64,000 nucleotides of DNA from Streptomyces sp. SKN60 (lineage in GTDB: Bacteria > Actinomycetota > Actinomycetes > Streptomycetales > Streptomycetaceae). The notes below the pieces were generated by a model. It was not told the DNA's origin, ran no database searches, and was given only the letters and a program-made list of their open reading frames with translations. Each line of letters opens with the position of its first letter. Positions within the stretch are counted from its first letter, which is position 1. Location: positions 1 to 64,000 of the forward strand of contig NZ_JAHTMW010000004.1 of NCBI RefSeq assembly GCF_026236535.1, read 5' to 3'. Shown here piece by piece: positions 42,728 to 50,285 of the stretch. Made by a program: the position numbers and the translations under genes.

Positions 42728-43507
42728 ATGGGAAGGGCGAGGGCCATGCGGGAGCTGTATCTGGCGGAGGCGAGGGGGCATGTGCGGTGGATCGACCTGC
42801 CGGGCGCCGGGGAGGGGCCCGCGCGGGTGTTCCTGCATGGTCTCGGCTGCACCGGCGCCTCGGACTTCGCGCACATCGCGGTGCATCCGGCGCTGGCCGG
42901 GCGCCGTTCGCTGCTCGTGGATCTGCTGGGCTTCGGGCTGAGCGACCGGCCGGGTGATTTCGACTACCGGATGGAGTCGCAGGCGGCGGTGGTGGCCCGG
43001 ATCCTCGACCACGAGGGGCTGACGGGCGTCGAGCTGGTCGGGCACTCGATGGGCGGTGCCGTGGCGGTGCGGCTGGCCGCGTCCCGGCCCGATCTGGTGG
43101 ACCGGCTGGTGGTGGCGGAGCCCAACCTGTACCCGGGTGGCGGCCTGTTCTCCTCCCCGGTGGCCGCGCAGAGCGAGGAGGCCTTCGTCCGGGAGGGCTT
43201 CGCCGCCATGGTGGCCGCGCAGGACCGCGCGGACTACGCGGCGCGGCTGCGGCTCGCCGATCCGCTGGCCGTGCACCGCAGCGCGGTGGCGCTCGTGGAG
43301 GGCACGGTGCCGTCGGGGGGCGAGCTGCTCGCCGGGCTGCGGCGGCCGCGGGCGTTCCTGGTGGGCGAGCGGAGTCTGCCGGACGCCGACGCGGAGAAGG
43401 TGGCGGCCCTGGGCATACCGGTCCTGGAGGTGCCGGCGGCCGGGCACGACATGATGATCGACAACCCGGACGGCTTCGCCCGGGCGCTGGCCCGCGCCCT
43501 CGGCTGA
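42728..43507 (+). CDS. alpha/beta hydrolase
   Basis: The protein has 259 residues. Motifs are VFLHGLGCTGASDFAH (oxyanion), VDLLGFGLSDRP, VGHSMGGAVAVRLA (nucleophile elbow), the acid in VGERSLPDADA and the histidine in AAGHDMMIDNPDG. It is likely a cytoplasmic esterase or related hydrolase of unknown substrate. The start may be the ATG at 42728 (GGGGAG close upstream) or the ATG at 42746 (GAGGG just before); the N-terminal difference is six residues. A terminator follows before the convergent cyclophilin gene. Confidence 0.88.
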   Translation: MGRARAMRELYLAEARGHVRWIDLPGAGEGPARVFLHGLGCTGASDFAHIAVHPALAGRRSLLVDLLGFGLSDRPGDFDYRMESQAAVVARILDHEGLTGVELVGHSMGGAVAVRLAASRPDLVDRLVVAEPNLYPGGGLFSSPVAAQSEEAFVREGFAAMVAAQDRADYAARLRLADPLAVHRSAVALVEGTVPSGGELLAGLRRPRAFLVGERSLPDADAEKVAALGIPVLEVPAAGHDMMIDNPDGFARALARALG

Positions 43508-43531
43508 CCGCCCGGCGCCGGCCTCCGGCCC

Positions 43532-43559
43532 TGCGCTTCCGGGCGTGCGCTTCCGGGCG
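43532..43559. repeat. 14-bp tandem duplication
   Basis: TGCGCTTCCGGGCG occurs twice in direct succession between the hydrolase stop and the terminator hairpin. It is a simple local duplication with no evident function. Confidence 0.7.
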
Positions 43560-43563
43560 TGCG

Positions 43564-43596
43564 ACCGCCCCCGGCCGAGGTCGGCGCGGGGGCGGT
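43564..43596. terminator. bidirectional terminator hairpin
   Basis: ACCGCCCCC (43564-43572) and GGGGGCGGT (43588-43596) pair perfectly around a 15-base loop, between the convergent hydrolase and cyclophilin genes. Confidence 0.65.
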
Positions 43597-43644
43597 GGTC
43601 GACGCGCGGCGCGAGCCGCACGGTCAGAGCCGGGAGGTCCGGGC

Positions 43645-44142
43645 TCAGGCCTCGACGACGCCGGACTTGGCGACGCGGATCTCGGCGTCCGTGGCACCGG
43701 AACGGGAGCCGTGGGACTCGATCTCCTTGACGAGCTCCTGGCCCTCGACGACCTCGCCGAAGACGACGTGCTTGCCGTCCAGCCAGTCGGTGATGATCGT
43801 GGTGATGAAGAACTGGGAGCCGTTGGTGTTGCGGCCCGCGTTCGCCATCGACAGCAGGAACGGGCGGTCGTGCTTCAGCTGGAAGTTCTCGTCCTCGAAC
43901 TTCTCGCCGTAGATGCTCTTGCCGCCGGTGCCGTTCTCGTTGGTGAAGTCACCGCCCTGCAGCATGAACTGCGGGATGACGCGGTGGAAGGGGGAGCCGG
44001 CGTAGCCGAAGCCGTGCTTGCCGGTGGCCAGCTCGCGGAAGTTGCGGGCGGTCTTCGGCACGACGTCGTCGAAGAGCTTGAAGACGATCCGGCCGGCGTC
44101 CTTGCCGTTGATGGTGATGTCGAAGTAAACGTTGTTGCTCAT
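43645..44142 (-). CDS. cyclophilin-type peptidyl-prolyl isomerase
   Basis: The protein has 165 residues and is a single cyclophilin domain without a signal peptide, so it is cytoplasmic. Catalytic and ligand residues are present: [33 protein letters not shown] and [12 protein letters not shown]. It resembles the long-known 165-residue Streptomyces cyclophilin A. It catalyses proline cis-trans isomerisation during folding. AGGA precedes the ATG. Confidence 0.95.
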   Translation of the reverse strand: MSNNVYFDITINGKDAGRIVFKLFDDVVPKTARNFRELATGKHGFGYAGSPFHRVIPQFMLQGGDFTNENGTGGKSIYGEKFEDENFQLKHDRPFLLSMANAGRNTNGSQFFITTIITDWLDGKHVVFGEVVEGQELVKEIESHGSRSGATDAEIRVAKSGVVEA

Positions 44143-44209
44143 AGGGACATCCTGTCATTCCTCGGCCACTGCGCGCGCACGGGCCACCCCCGTCCGGGGA
44201 TTACGGAGG

Positions 44210-44449
44210 TCAGAGCAGGCCGCCGGGCAGCGGGGCCTGGGGCGCCTCGGCGGGCGCGAGGCCGTCGCCCGCACCCTCGGCCGCCCCGTCCAGCAGGGCG
44301 CCGACGCCCTGGTCCTCCTGGAGGAGGCCGGTGACACCGGCGGTCGCGTCGCCGGGCTCCATGGCGGAGGCGTTCGGCGGCGGGGTGACAAGGGCGGTGA
44401 CGACGCCCGCGGCAAGGGAGGCGATGGCGAGCATGCTGCGCTTCTTCAT
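44210..44449 (-). CDS. small secreted hypothetical protein, 79 residues
   Basis: The protein starts with a clear signal peptide (MKKRSMLAIASLAAGVV, cleavage near ASA). The mature part is only about 50 residues, acidic and Gly/Ala-rich, with TAGVTGLLQEDQGVGALLDG and a Pro-rich end. I do not recognise the family. The ribosome site is weak. It lies between cyclophilin (same strand, downstream) and a divergent AMIN-like secreted protein. Confidence 0.65.
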   Translation of the reverse strand: MKKRSMLAIASLAAGVVTALVTPPPNASAMEPGDATAGVTGLLQEDQGVGALLDGAAEGAGDGLAPAEAPQAPLPGGLL

Positions 44450-44637
44450 GGCCTGGTCAACTGCCGGGGCGCCCTGAGGTTACGGCGGCGGGCCCACCGA
44501 TTCCCCGAGCGCCCGGCGGCGCGCATACTGCAGAACAGAGGAAATCCACGCAACTCGGGTGGAACCATCCCCATCCGGATGAATGTCCTTCCCAGTGACA
44601 CCACAGTCCCCACCGCTCGAGAAAACCGGGGGACGTC

Positions 44638-45165
44638 ATGCTTCACCGTCAGAGCCTCGCGGCCGGCGCCGCGGGCATCCTCCTCGCCGCCGGGATCGGT
44701 GCCACCACCGTCCCCGCCGGCGCCAGCGCCGCCCCGCCCCGCTCCACGACCCCGCCGGCCACGGCCCAGGTCGTGAACGTGCGCTGGGGCACCCACCCGG
44801 CCTTCGACCGGCTCGTCATCGACGTCCGGGGCACACTGCCCCCGGTGAAGGTGACTCCGGTCAAGGTGCTGCGTTACGACGGCTCGGGCCAGCGGGTGCC
44901 GCTGCCCGGGAAGTACTTCCTGGAGATCAGACTCTCGCCCGCCGCCGCCCACAACGAGTCCGGACAGTCCGTCTACAAGGGACCCCGGCTCGTGAGACTC
45001 TCCCTCCCCGCGCTCAAGGGCGTCGCCCTCACCGGCGACTTCGAGGGCGTGGTCACCGTAGGAGCCGCCTTCTCGGCCAAGCCCTTCTACAAGACCTTCA
45101 CCCTGCACTCCCCCGAGCGCTTCGTGCTCGACGTCGCCCACCCGGCGCCCGTCTGCGGCCGCTGA
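44638..45165 (+). CDS. secreted AMIN-like domain protein
   Basis: The protein has 175 residues. An N-terminal signal peptide is cleaved near GASAAP. The rest is the AMIN-like beta domain of Actinobacteria: VVNVRWGTHPAFDRLVIDV, LPGKYFLEIRLSPA, FEGVVTVGAAFSAKPFY and LHSPERFVLDVAHP. AMIN domains target proteins to the cell envelope, so this is probably a surface or periplasm-like protein. GGGGGA precedes the ATG. The gap of 188 bases to the divergent small secreted gene holds no other gene. Confidence 0.85.
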   Translation: MLHRQSLAAGAAGILLAAGIGATTVPAGASAAPPRSTTPPATAQVVNVRWGTHPAFDRLVIDVRGTLPPVKVTPVKVLRYDGSGQRVPLPGKYFLEIRLSPAAAHNESGQSVYKGPRLVRLSLPALKGVALTGDFEGVVTVGAAFSAKPFYKTFTLHSPERFVLDVAHPAPVCGR

Positions 45166-45181
45166 AGGGCCACCGGCGGCA

Positions 45182-45220
45182 GGGCGGCGACCGGTCCGGA
45201 TCCACGGCCGGCCGCCGCCC
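45182..45220. terminator. candidate terminator between convergent genes
   Basis: GGGCGGCG (45182-45189) and CGCCGCCC (45213-45220) can pair around a 23-base loop that itself has CCGG palindromes. It fills the 66-base gap between the AMIN-like and Nudix genes. Confidence 0.4.
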
Positions 45221-45231
45221 CGCCACCCTGT

Positions 45232-45732
45232 TCAGGACGCGTCCGCGGCCTCCAGATAGATCGTGGTGCCCGCCCGGCGGGCCCGGTCGACGGCGACGAG
45301 GCGCCTGAACCCGCGGGGGCTCATCTCCCGCTCCCACTCGTCGAGCGAGCGGACCCGGTACGCGCTGTGCTCGGCCGGGTCGAGGACCACCCCGGCGATC
45401 TGCTCGTCGGTCAGCTCACCGCCGTCGAAGATGAAGCCGATGTGGTTGGCCGGCCAGTCCTGGCCGCGGTCGGAGGTGAAATGGGCGCCCAGGAGCCGGG
45501 GTTCGCCGGAGAACACCATGCCGGTCTCCTCCCGGCACTCCCGCAGCGCCGTCTCCCACGGGGTCTCCCCCGGGTCCATGTTGCCGCCGGGCCACTGCCA
45601 CAGCTCGGACGCCTGCGTGGCGCGCAGCTGGAACGGACGTCCGCGGGTGTCGGTGAAGTAGAGGCAGGCGTACGCGGTCGCTCTCGGGAGCGTCGCGATG
45701 TACTCGGCGGGCGGCAGCCAGGTGTGCGTCAT
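45232..45732 (-). CDS. Nudix hydrolase
   Basis: The protein has 166 residues. The Nudix box is complete: G in NMDPGETPWETALRECREET, with the REUXEEXGU core as RECREETGM. The fold's other strands fit (AYACLYFTDTRGRPFQL, NHIGFIFDGGEL). It hydrolyses a nucleoside diphosphate linked to another moiety; the substrate is not determined by these motifs. GAGAGA lies upstream. It is divergent from an ABC exporter operon. Confidence 0.9.
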   Translation of the reverse strand: MTHTWLPPAEYIATLPRATAYACLYFTDTRGRPFQLRATQASELWQWPGGNMDPGETPWETALRECREETGMVFSGEPRLLGAHFTSDRGQDWPANHIGFIFDGGELTDEQIAGVVLDPAEHSAYRVRSLDEWEREMSPRGFRRLVAVDRARRAGTTIYLEAADAS

Positions 45733-45869
45733 GAGGGCGGCTCTCTCACGTCGAGGGCGAAAGGATCACCATCCATCCAAGCGGCCCGGCGGGCCCCGGC
45801 GGGCCCCGCGCGCGCTCGTCACCGGATCGTGTGATCACCCGGCGGCGCTCCCGGTGCCGTCAGCCCTGA

Positions 45870-45887
45870 GAGGTACCTCCCGGGAGG
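45870..45887. promoter_or_regulatory. overlapping palindromes upstream of ABC operon
   Basis: GAGGTACCTC (45870-45879) overlaps CCTCCCGGGAGG (45876-45887), both perfect, about 70 bases before the ABC ATPase start and in the divergent region with the Nudix gene. They may bind a regulator, but G/C-rich palindromes also occur by chance. Confidence 0.3.
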
Positions 45888-45957
45888 ACAGCGGGCGGGC
45901 CGGATTGTCGTCACCGGTCAGATGTGGCGGACGGCGCCGGAACGGCACCGTGGAGCC

Positions 45958-46869
45958 ATGATCGAAGTCAGGGAGCTCACGAAACGCTACGGTGCGACGA
46001 CCGCCGTCAACGCGCTTGATTTCACCGTCCGTCCGGGCCGGGTGACCGGTTTCCTCGGGCCGAACGGCGCGGGCAAGAGCACGACGCTGCGGATGATCCT
46101 GGGGCTGCACGCCCCGTCCGGCGGTTCGGTCACGGTCGGCGGCGTGCCGTTCCGCGACCGTCCGCGGGGTCTGCGGCACGTCGGCGCGCTGCTCGACGCG
46201 GGAGACATGCACGGCGGCCGGACCGCCCGGGCGCATCTGCGCGCGCTCGCCCGCGGCAACCGGATTCCGCTCGCGCGGGTCGACGAGCTCCTGGCGGAGG
46301 TGGGCCTCGCCGGTGCGGCGCGGCGCCGGATCGGCGGCTGTTCGCTGGGCATGCGGCAGCGGCTCGGGATCGCGGCGGCGCTGCTCGGCGATCCGCCGGT
46401 GCTGCTCTTCGACGAGCCGCTCAACGGGCTCGACCCGGAGGGCGTGAAGTGGGTGCGGGGGCTGTTCCGCAGGCTGGCGGCGGAGGGCCGCACGGTCTTC
46501 GTCTCCAGCCATCTGATGAGCGAGATGGAGCACACGGCGGACGAGCTGGTGGTGGTCGGCCGGGGTGAGCTGATCGCGGCGGAGAGCCTCGCGGAGTTCG
46601 CGGCGCGCGGTGCCCGGCCGAGCGTCACGGTCGGCACGCCGGATCCCGGCGGGCTGGCCCCGCTGCTGCTCGCCGCGGGTGCCGAGGTGGCGCGGGAGGA
46701 CGGCGGGCTGCTCACCGTGACGGGCCTGACGGCCGCGCGGATCGGCGAGCTGGCACTCGTACACCGAGTGGCGCTGCATCAGCTGACCACGCGTACGGCC
46801 TCCCTGGAGGAGGCGTTCATGGAACTGACCGCCGACAGCGTCGAATACCTCGCGGGAGATGCCCGATGA
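45958..46869 (+). CDS. ABC-2 type transporter ATP-binding protein
   Basis: The protein has 303 residues. Walker A is GPNGAGKST (about 39-47), the signature is CSLGMRQRLGIAAAL, Walker B is VLLFDEPLNGLDPEG and the H-loop is VSSHLMSEMEHTADE. The C-terminal 80 residues are the usual DrrA-like extension. It drives the permease in the next gene, which overlaps its stop (ATGA). The exported substrate is unknown; similar pairs export drugs, lipids or peptides. Confidence 0.9.
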   Translation: MIEVRELTKRYGATTAVNALDFTVRPGRVTGFLGPNGAGKSTTLRMILGLHAPSGGSVTVGGVPFRDRPRGLRHVGALLDAGDMHGGRTARAHLRALARGNRIPLARVDELLAEVGLAGAARRRIGGCSLGMRQRLGIAAALLGDPPVLLFDEPLNGLDPEGVKWVRGLFRRLAAEGRTVFVSSHLMSEMEHTADELVVVGRGELIAAESLAEFAARGARPSVTVGTPDPGGLAPLLLAAGAEVAREDGGLLTVTGLTAARIGELALVHRVALHQLTTRTASLEEAFMELTADSVEYLAGDAR

Positions 46870-47696
46870 CCGCTCTCGTCCTGCCCGTGTCCGAGCCCCG
46901 GGCCCGCTTCCGTGACCTGGTGGCCGCGGAGTGGTGCAAGCTGTGGTCGCTGCGGTCGACCGGCTGGTCGCTGCTGCTCGCCGGACTGGCGGTGGCGGCG
47001 TTCAACGTGGGCCAGGCCTGGGACCACCACCGGTACTGGAACGCGTACGACGAGGAGAGCCGGGTCGCGTTCGTCCGGGACGGGATGGCGCTGTGGGACG
47101 CGTTCACGGGGAACGCGGTCATGGTGCTGATGCTCGCGACCGCGGGGATCGGGGCGATGGGGATCACCGGCGAGTACAGCAGCGGCTCGATCCGTACGAC
47201 CTTCGCCGCCGTGCCGGCCCGGCGGTCGGTGATGGGCGCGAAGGTGCTCGTGACGGCGCTGGTGCTCACCGGTTTCGGCGCGGTGGTGGCCCTGGGCTCG
47301 TTCTGGGCGACGCAGGCGATCCTCTCGGTGCACGGCGCCGGGCTGCCGATCGGCCATCCCGGGGCGTGGCGGGTCGTGGCCGCGTCCGCCCTGCTCGCGC
47401 CGGTGAGCGGGCTTGTGGGCATGGCCCTCGGGACGCTGCTGCGCAACGGCGCGGCGGCGATCGTGGCGAGTGTGGTGGTGCTCCTGCTGCTGCCTGCCGT
47501 GACGAGCGAGAGGCGGTACTGGTCGGCGGTGCTCGCGCATCTACAGCCGCGGGTGGCGTGGGAGCGGCTGCTGCAGACCGGGGACTGGCCGGCGCCGTTC
47601 CCGTGGACGGCGGGCGGGGCGTGGCTGGTGTACGGCGCGTGGGCGCTGGGTGCCGCGCTGGTCGCGGTGTGCGCGGTGCACCACCGGGACCAGTGA
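46866..47696 (+). CDS. ABC-2 family transporter permease
   Basis: The protein has 276 residues and about six membrane helices (for example SLLLAGLAVAAFNV, AVMVLMLATAGIGAMGI, LVTALVLTGFGAVVALGSF). The short motif GEYSSGSIRTTFAAVPARR between helices two and three is characteristic of this ABC-2 group. It overlaps the ATPase gene by four bases and forms the membrane half of the exporter. It ends convergent with the BrkB-family gene, three bases apart. Confidence 0.88.
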   Translation: MTALVLPVSEPRARFRDLVAAEWCKLWSLRSTGWSLLLAGLAVAAFNVGQAWDHHRYWNAYDEESRVAFVRDGMALWDAFTGNAVMVLMLATAGIGAMGITGEYSSGSIRTTFAAVPARRSVMGAKVLVTALVLTGFGAVVALGSFWATQAILSVHGAGLPIGHPGAWRVVAASALLAPVSGLVGMALGTLLRNGAAAIVASVVVLLLLPAVTSERRYWSAVLAHLQPRVAWERLLQTGDWPAPFPWTAGGAWLVYGAWALGAALVAVCAVHHRDQ

Positions 47697-47699
47697 GGG

Positions 47700-48578
47700 T
47701 CAGCCGGCGGGTGGCGGCGTCGGGGGCCTGCGGCGGAGGCGGCGCAGGACCAGTCCCTCGTGGACGAGGCGTCCGACCAGGGCGCCTCCGTACACGACGA
47801 AGCCGACGCCGACGAGCCAGGACTGCAGGACGAGGACGGTGCCGAACTGGCCGTAGGTGACGGCATTCGAGGCGATGAGGGGCGAGAACACCAGCTGGGA
47901 GAAGACGCGCAGGCCGAGCAGGCCGAGGGCGGTGAGGACGGCGCCGGGGACGAGGGCGCGCCAGCGGATCCGGCCGCAGAGCAGGAAGCGCTGCGACCAC
48001 CAGAAGAAGAGGAAGCTGCCGGCGACGTCGCCGACGGCGACCAGGGCGGTGACGGCGGCCGGGGAGCTCTCGGGAGCGGGGTTGGCGACGAAGAGGAGCA
48101 GCGCGGCGACGAGGACGGCGAGCCAGACGACGTGGCGCCACATGGTGTGCCAGCGGGCGGTGGGGAGGTTCCAGATGCGTTCGTAGCCGGTCTGAACGGC
48201 GGATCCGAAGGTGACGCCGAAGGCCGCGAGGGCGGCGAGGCCGAAGGCGGTGGTGCGCTGGAGGGCCTGTCCGGGCTGGCCGAAGAGCTGTTCGACCTCC
48301 TCCTGGGAGACCTCGGAGACGCCGAGGCCCTGGATGAGCCAGCGGGCGAAGCCCTGGCCGCTGGCGAGGTCGGCGGCGGCCACCACGATGAGCAGGGGGA
48401 CGAGGGTGAGCAGGCTGAGGGCGGCGAACCCCATGGCGCGGTGCATGAGTTCCACCTCGCGGCCGCGGTACCAGACGAGTCCGGCCGGTGAGGCGAGGAC
48501 CCGGTCGTGGAGCCGGTGGAACCAGTGGCCGTGCTCGGCGGGCGGACCGTCGTGGGGAGCACCGGAAGTGGGGGGCAT
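47700..48578 (-). CDS. YihY/BrkB family membrane protein
   Basis: The protein has 292 residues with six predicted helices. The family stretch MGFAALSLLTLVPLLIVVA and GSAVQTGYERIWNLP are present, followed by several long helices (VVWLAVLVAALLLFVA, LVPGAVLTALGLLGL). Early annotations as ribonuclease BN are not supported for this family; it is an inner-membrane protein of uncertain function, possibly a transporter. It is on the opposite strand to the ABC exporter and nearly touches it. Confidence 0.85.
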   Translation of the reverse strand: MPPTSGAPHDGPPAEHGHWFHRLHDRVLASPAGLVWYRGREVELMHRAMGFAALSLLTLVPLLIVVAAADLASGQGFARWLIQGLGVSEVSQEEVEQLFGQPGQALQRTTAFGLAALAAFGVTFGSAVQTGYERIWNLPTARWHTMWRHVVWLAVLVAALLLFVANPAPESSPAAVTALVAVGDVAGSFLFFWWSQRFLLCGRIRWRALVPGAVLTALGLLGLRVFSQLVFSPLIASNAVTYGQFGTVLVLQSWLVGVGFVVYGGALVGRLVHEGLVLRRLRRRPPTPPPAG

Positions 48579-48695
48579 GCCTCGTCGAGTACCCCGCCGG
48601 CCGGCCGAACCCGTCCGGCATGCGGCCGAACGGGTGCAGCGGGACCGGGGAGGGTCACTGCGGGCCCGGGAGGGTTCGCGGTCGGCCGGTGAGTT

Positions 48696-49169
48696 TCAGT
48701 GCGGGAGGGGGCGGGCGGCGGGGCCTGGGCGGACGGTCACGTCGAAGGGGGTGAGCGGGGCGTGCTCCTCGCCGGTGCAGACGACCTCGACGCGGACGGG
48801 TGAGCCGCAGTCGGCGTGGCGGATGTCGAGGGGGGTGCCGTCGGGGTCCGCCGCGTGGGTGTCGCCCCACTGCTTGAGGGCGAGCAGCACGGGCCACAGG
48901 TCGCGGCCGCGGGCGGTGAGCCGGTACTGGGAGCGGGTCCGGGCGCCGGGTTCGCGGTAGGGCTCGACGCGCAGGATCCCGGCGGCGACGAGTTTGCGGA
49001 GCCGGTCGGCGAGGACGGCCTCGGAGAGTCCGAGGTGGCGGCGGAAGTCCTCGTAGCGGCGCACCCCGTTGAAGGCGTCGCGCAGGATGAGCAGGGACCA
49101 CTTCTCGCCGACCAGGTCGAGCGCGCGGCGGACCGGGCAGTTCTCGGTGTCGATCTCCAGCCACTCCAT
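48696..49169 (-). CDS. HxlR family transcriptional regulator
   Basis: The protein has 157 residues. The winged-helix HxlR domain fills residues 8-105 with CPVRRALDLVGEKWSLLILR, RYEDFRRHLGLSEAVLADRL and SQYRLTARGRDLWPVL. The cysteine before PVRRAL is the redox or signal-sensing position in some relatives. The ATG at 49169 follows TAGAGT (49181-49176) by six bases, so the mRNA is probably leaderless; a GTG six bases upstream is in frame. It is divergent from a thioesterase and shares two operator-like palindromes with it, so it probably represses both. Confidence 0.88.
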   Translation of the reverse strand: MEWLEIDTENCPVRRALDLVGEKWSLLILRDAFNGVRRYEDFRRHLGLSEAVLADRLRKLVAAGILRVEPYREPGARTRSQYRLTARGRDLWPVLLALKQWGDTHAADPDGTPLDIRHADCGSPVRVEVVCTGEEHAPLTPFDVTVRPGPAARPLPH

Positions 49170-49180
49170 CGTCACACTCT

Positions 49181-49192
49181 AGCCAGCTGGCT
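49181..49192. promoter_or_regulatory. 12-bp palindrome in hxlR promoter
   Basis: AGCCAGCTGGCT is a perfect palindrome. It touches the likely hxlR -10 (TAGAGT) and lies just upstream of the thioesterase -35. It is a candidate HxlR operator. Confidence 0.5.
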
Positions 49193-49198
49193 TCTCCG

Positions 49199-49228
49199 TT
49201 GACAGTCAGCCGCCCCGGCATCTAGCTT
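49199..49228 (+). promoter_or_regulatory. thioesterase promoter
   Basis: TTGACA (49199-49204) and TAGCTT (49223-49228, TAGnnT type) are 18 bases apart. This is one of the clearest housekeeping promoters in the window and points to the thioesterase gene at 49287. Confidence 0.7.
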
Positions 49229-49241
49229 CGATCTTCGAAGC
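49225..49241. promoter_or_regulatory. 17-bp inverted repeat over the thioesterase -10
   Basis: GCTTCGA and TCGAAGC flank TCT perfectly. The repeat overlaps the -10 of the thioesterase promoter, the expected place for a repressor. It is a second candidate HxlR site. Confidence 0.6.
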
Positions 49242-49286
49242 CAGTAGTGGGGAACGCGGGCACACGGCCCCGACGGAGGGACATCG

Positions 49287-49778
49287 GTGATGGAGCGGAC
49301 ACGGACGGTGCGATGGCACGACGCGGCGGCCACCGCCGAGGCCGCCGGCACGATGGCGGGCCTGGACTTCCTGCACGAGATGATCGCCGGACGGCTGCCG
49401 GGTCCGCCGATCGGAGCGCTGCTCGGCTTCTCCCTCGAGGAGGTCGAGCACGGCCGGGCGGTGTTCTCGTTCGCGCCCGGCGAGGAGCACTACAACCCGA
49501 TCGGGAGCGTGCACGGCGGGGTCTGCGCAACCCTGCTCGACTCGGCCGCGGGCTGCGCGGTGCACACCACGCTGCCTCGGGGCACGGCGTACACCTCGCT
49601 GGACCTGTCGACGCGATTCCTGCGCCCGATCACCCTGGACACCGGCAAGGTGCGGGCGATCGGCACGGTGATCAGCCAGGGCCGGCGCACGGCGCTCGCC
49701 GAGGCGGGTCTGTACGACGACCGGGACCGGCTCCTCGCCCACGCGACCAGCACCTGCATGCTGTTCCCGGTGGGCTGA
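49287..49778 (+). CDS. PaaI-type hotdog thioesterase
   Basis: The protein has 163 residues with a hotdog fold. The PaaI catalytic region is YNPIGSVHGGVCATLLDSAAGCAV (HGG with the acid in LDSAAG), preceded by IGALLGFSLEEVEHGRAVFSF and followed by LSTRFLRPITL. It should hydrolyse acyl- or aryl-acyl-CoA thioesters. The GTG at 49287 and ATG at 49290 are both in frame behind CGGAGGG, and the difference is one residue. Expression is likely controlled by the divergent HxlR regulator through the palindrome on its -10. Confidence 0.88.
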   Translation: MMERTRTVRWHDAAATAEAAGTMAGLDFLHEMIAGRLPGPPIGALLGFSLEEVEHGRAVFSFAPGEEHYNPIGSVHGGVCATLLDSAAGCAVHTTLPRGTAYTSLDLSTRFLRPITLDTGKVRAIGTVISQGRRTALAEAGLYDDRDRLLAHATSTCMLFPVG

Positions 49779-49823
49779 GCCGGGGAGCCGTTCAGTCGTT
49801 GAGCCGCTCGGCCGCTCGGCCGT

Positions 49824-50201
49824 TCAGGAGCAGACGAACGGGCGGCCGGTACGGGTGCAGTGGTCGGGAGCCGGGTCGCCCGCCGGGTAGGGGGCGCCGG
49901 TGGCCTGGAGGGCGGCGCTCACCAGGGTGGCGAGCAGATCGATGTCCGAGCCGGCGTCCAGACGGACCGTCACCCAGCCGGATCCGGCGCGGAGTCGTAG
50001 CGCGCTGGAGCCGAGCAGGGCGGGGCGCAGCCGGGCGATCATGGCGCGGGTGAGATGGACGTCGGCCTCGTGCTCTCCGTGGAAGTGCACGATCTCCTGG
50101 GTGGCGGTGCGGAGTCCGAGTTCGGCGCCGCAGGGCGCGCGGTCGGCGATCAGCGAGGGCCAGCTCATCAGGCGTTCACTGGCGTGCCTGGCTGTGTTCA
50201 T
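49824..50201 (-). CDS. luciferase-domain (DUF5519-like) protein
   Basis: The protein has about 125 residues. EIVHFHGEHEADVHLTRAMI and SGWVTVRLDAGSDIDLLATL are typical of the small luciferase-fold domain (DUF5519), which is annotated by homology to luciferase repeats and has no proven activity in bacteria. There is no good Shine-Dalgarno for the ATG at 50201, for a GTG at 50234 or for an internal ATG at 50168, so the start is uncertain. It lies convergent to the thioesterase and downstream of the SpoIIE phosphatase. Confidence 0.65.
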   Translation of the reverse strand: MNTARHASERLMSWPSLIADRAPCGAELGLRTATQEIVHFHGEHEADVHLTRAMIARLRPALLGSSALRLRAGSGWVTVRLDAGSDIDLLATLVSAALQATGAPYPAGDPAPDHCTRTGRPFVCS

Positions 50202-50285
50202 ACGAGGAGCGTGCCGCGCCGGACGGGACGACACAAGCGTCCGACGGAAACAATTCGGCCAGGGTGTGAAACCCGTCGACTCGCC

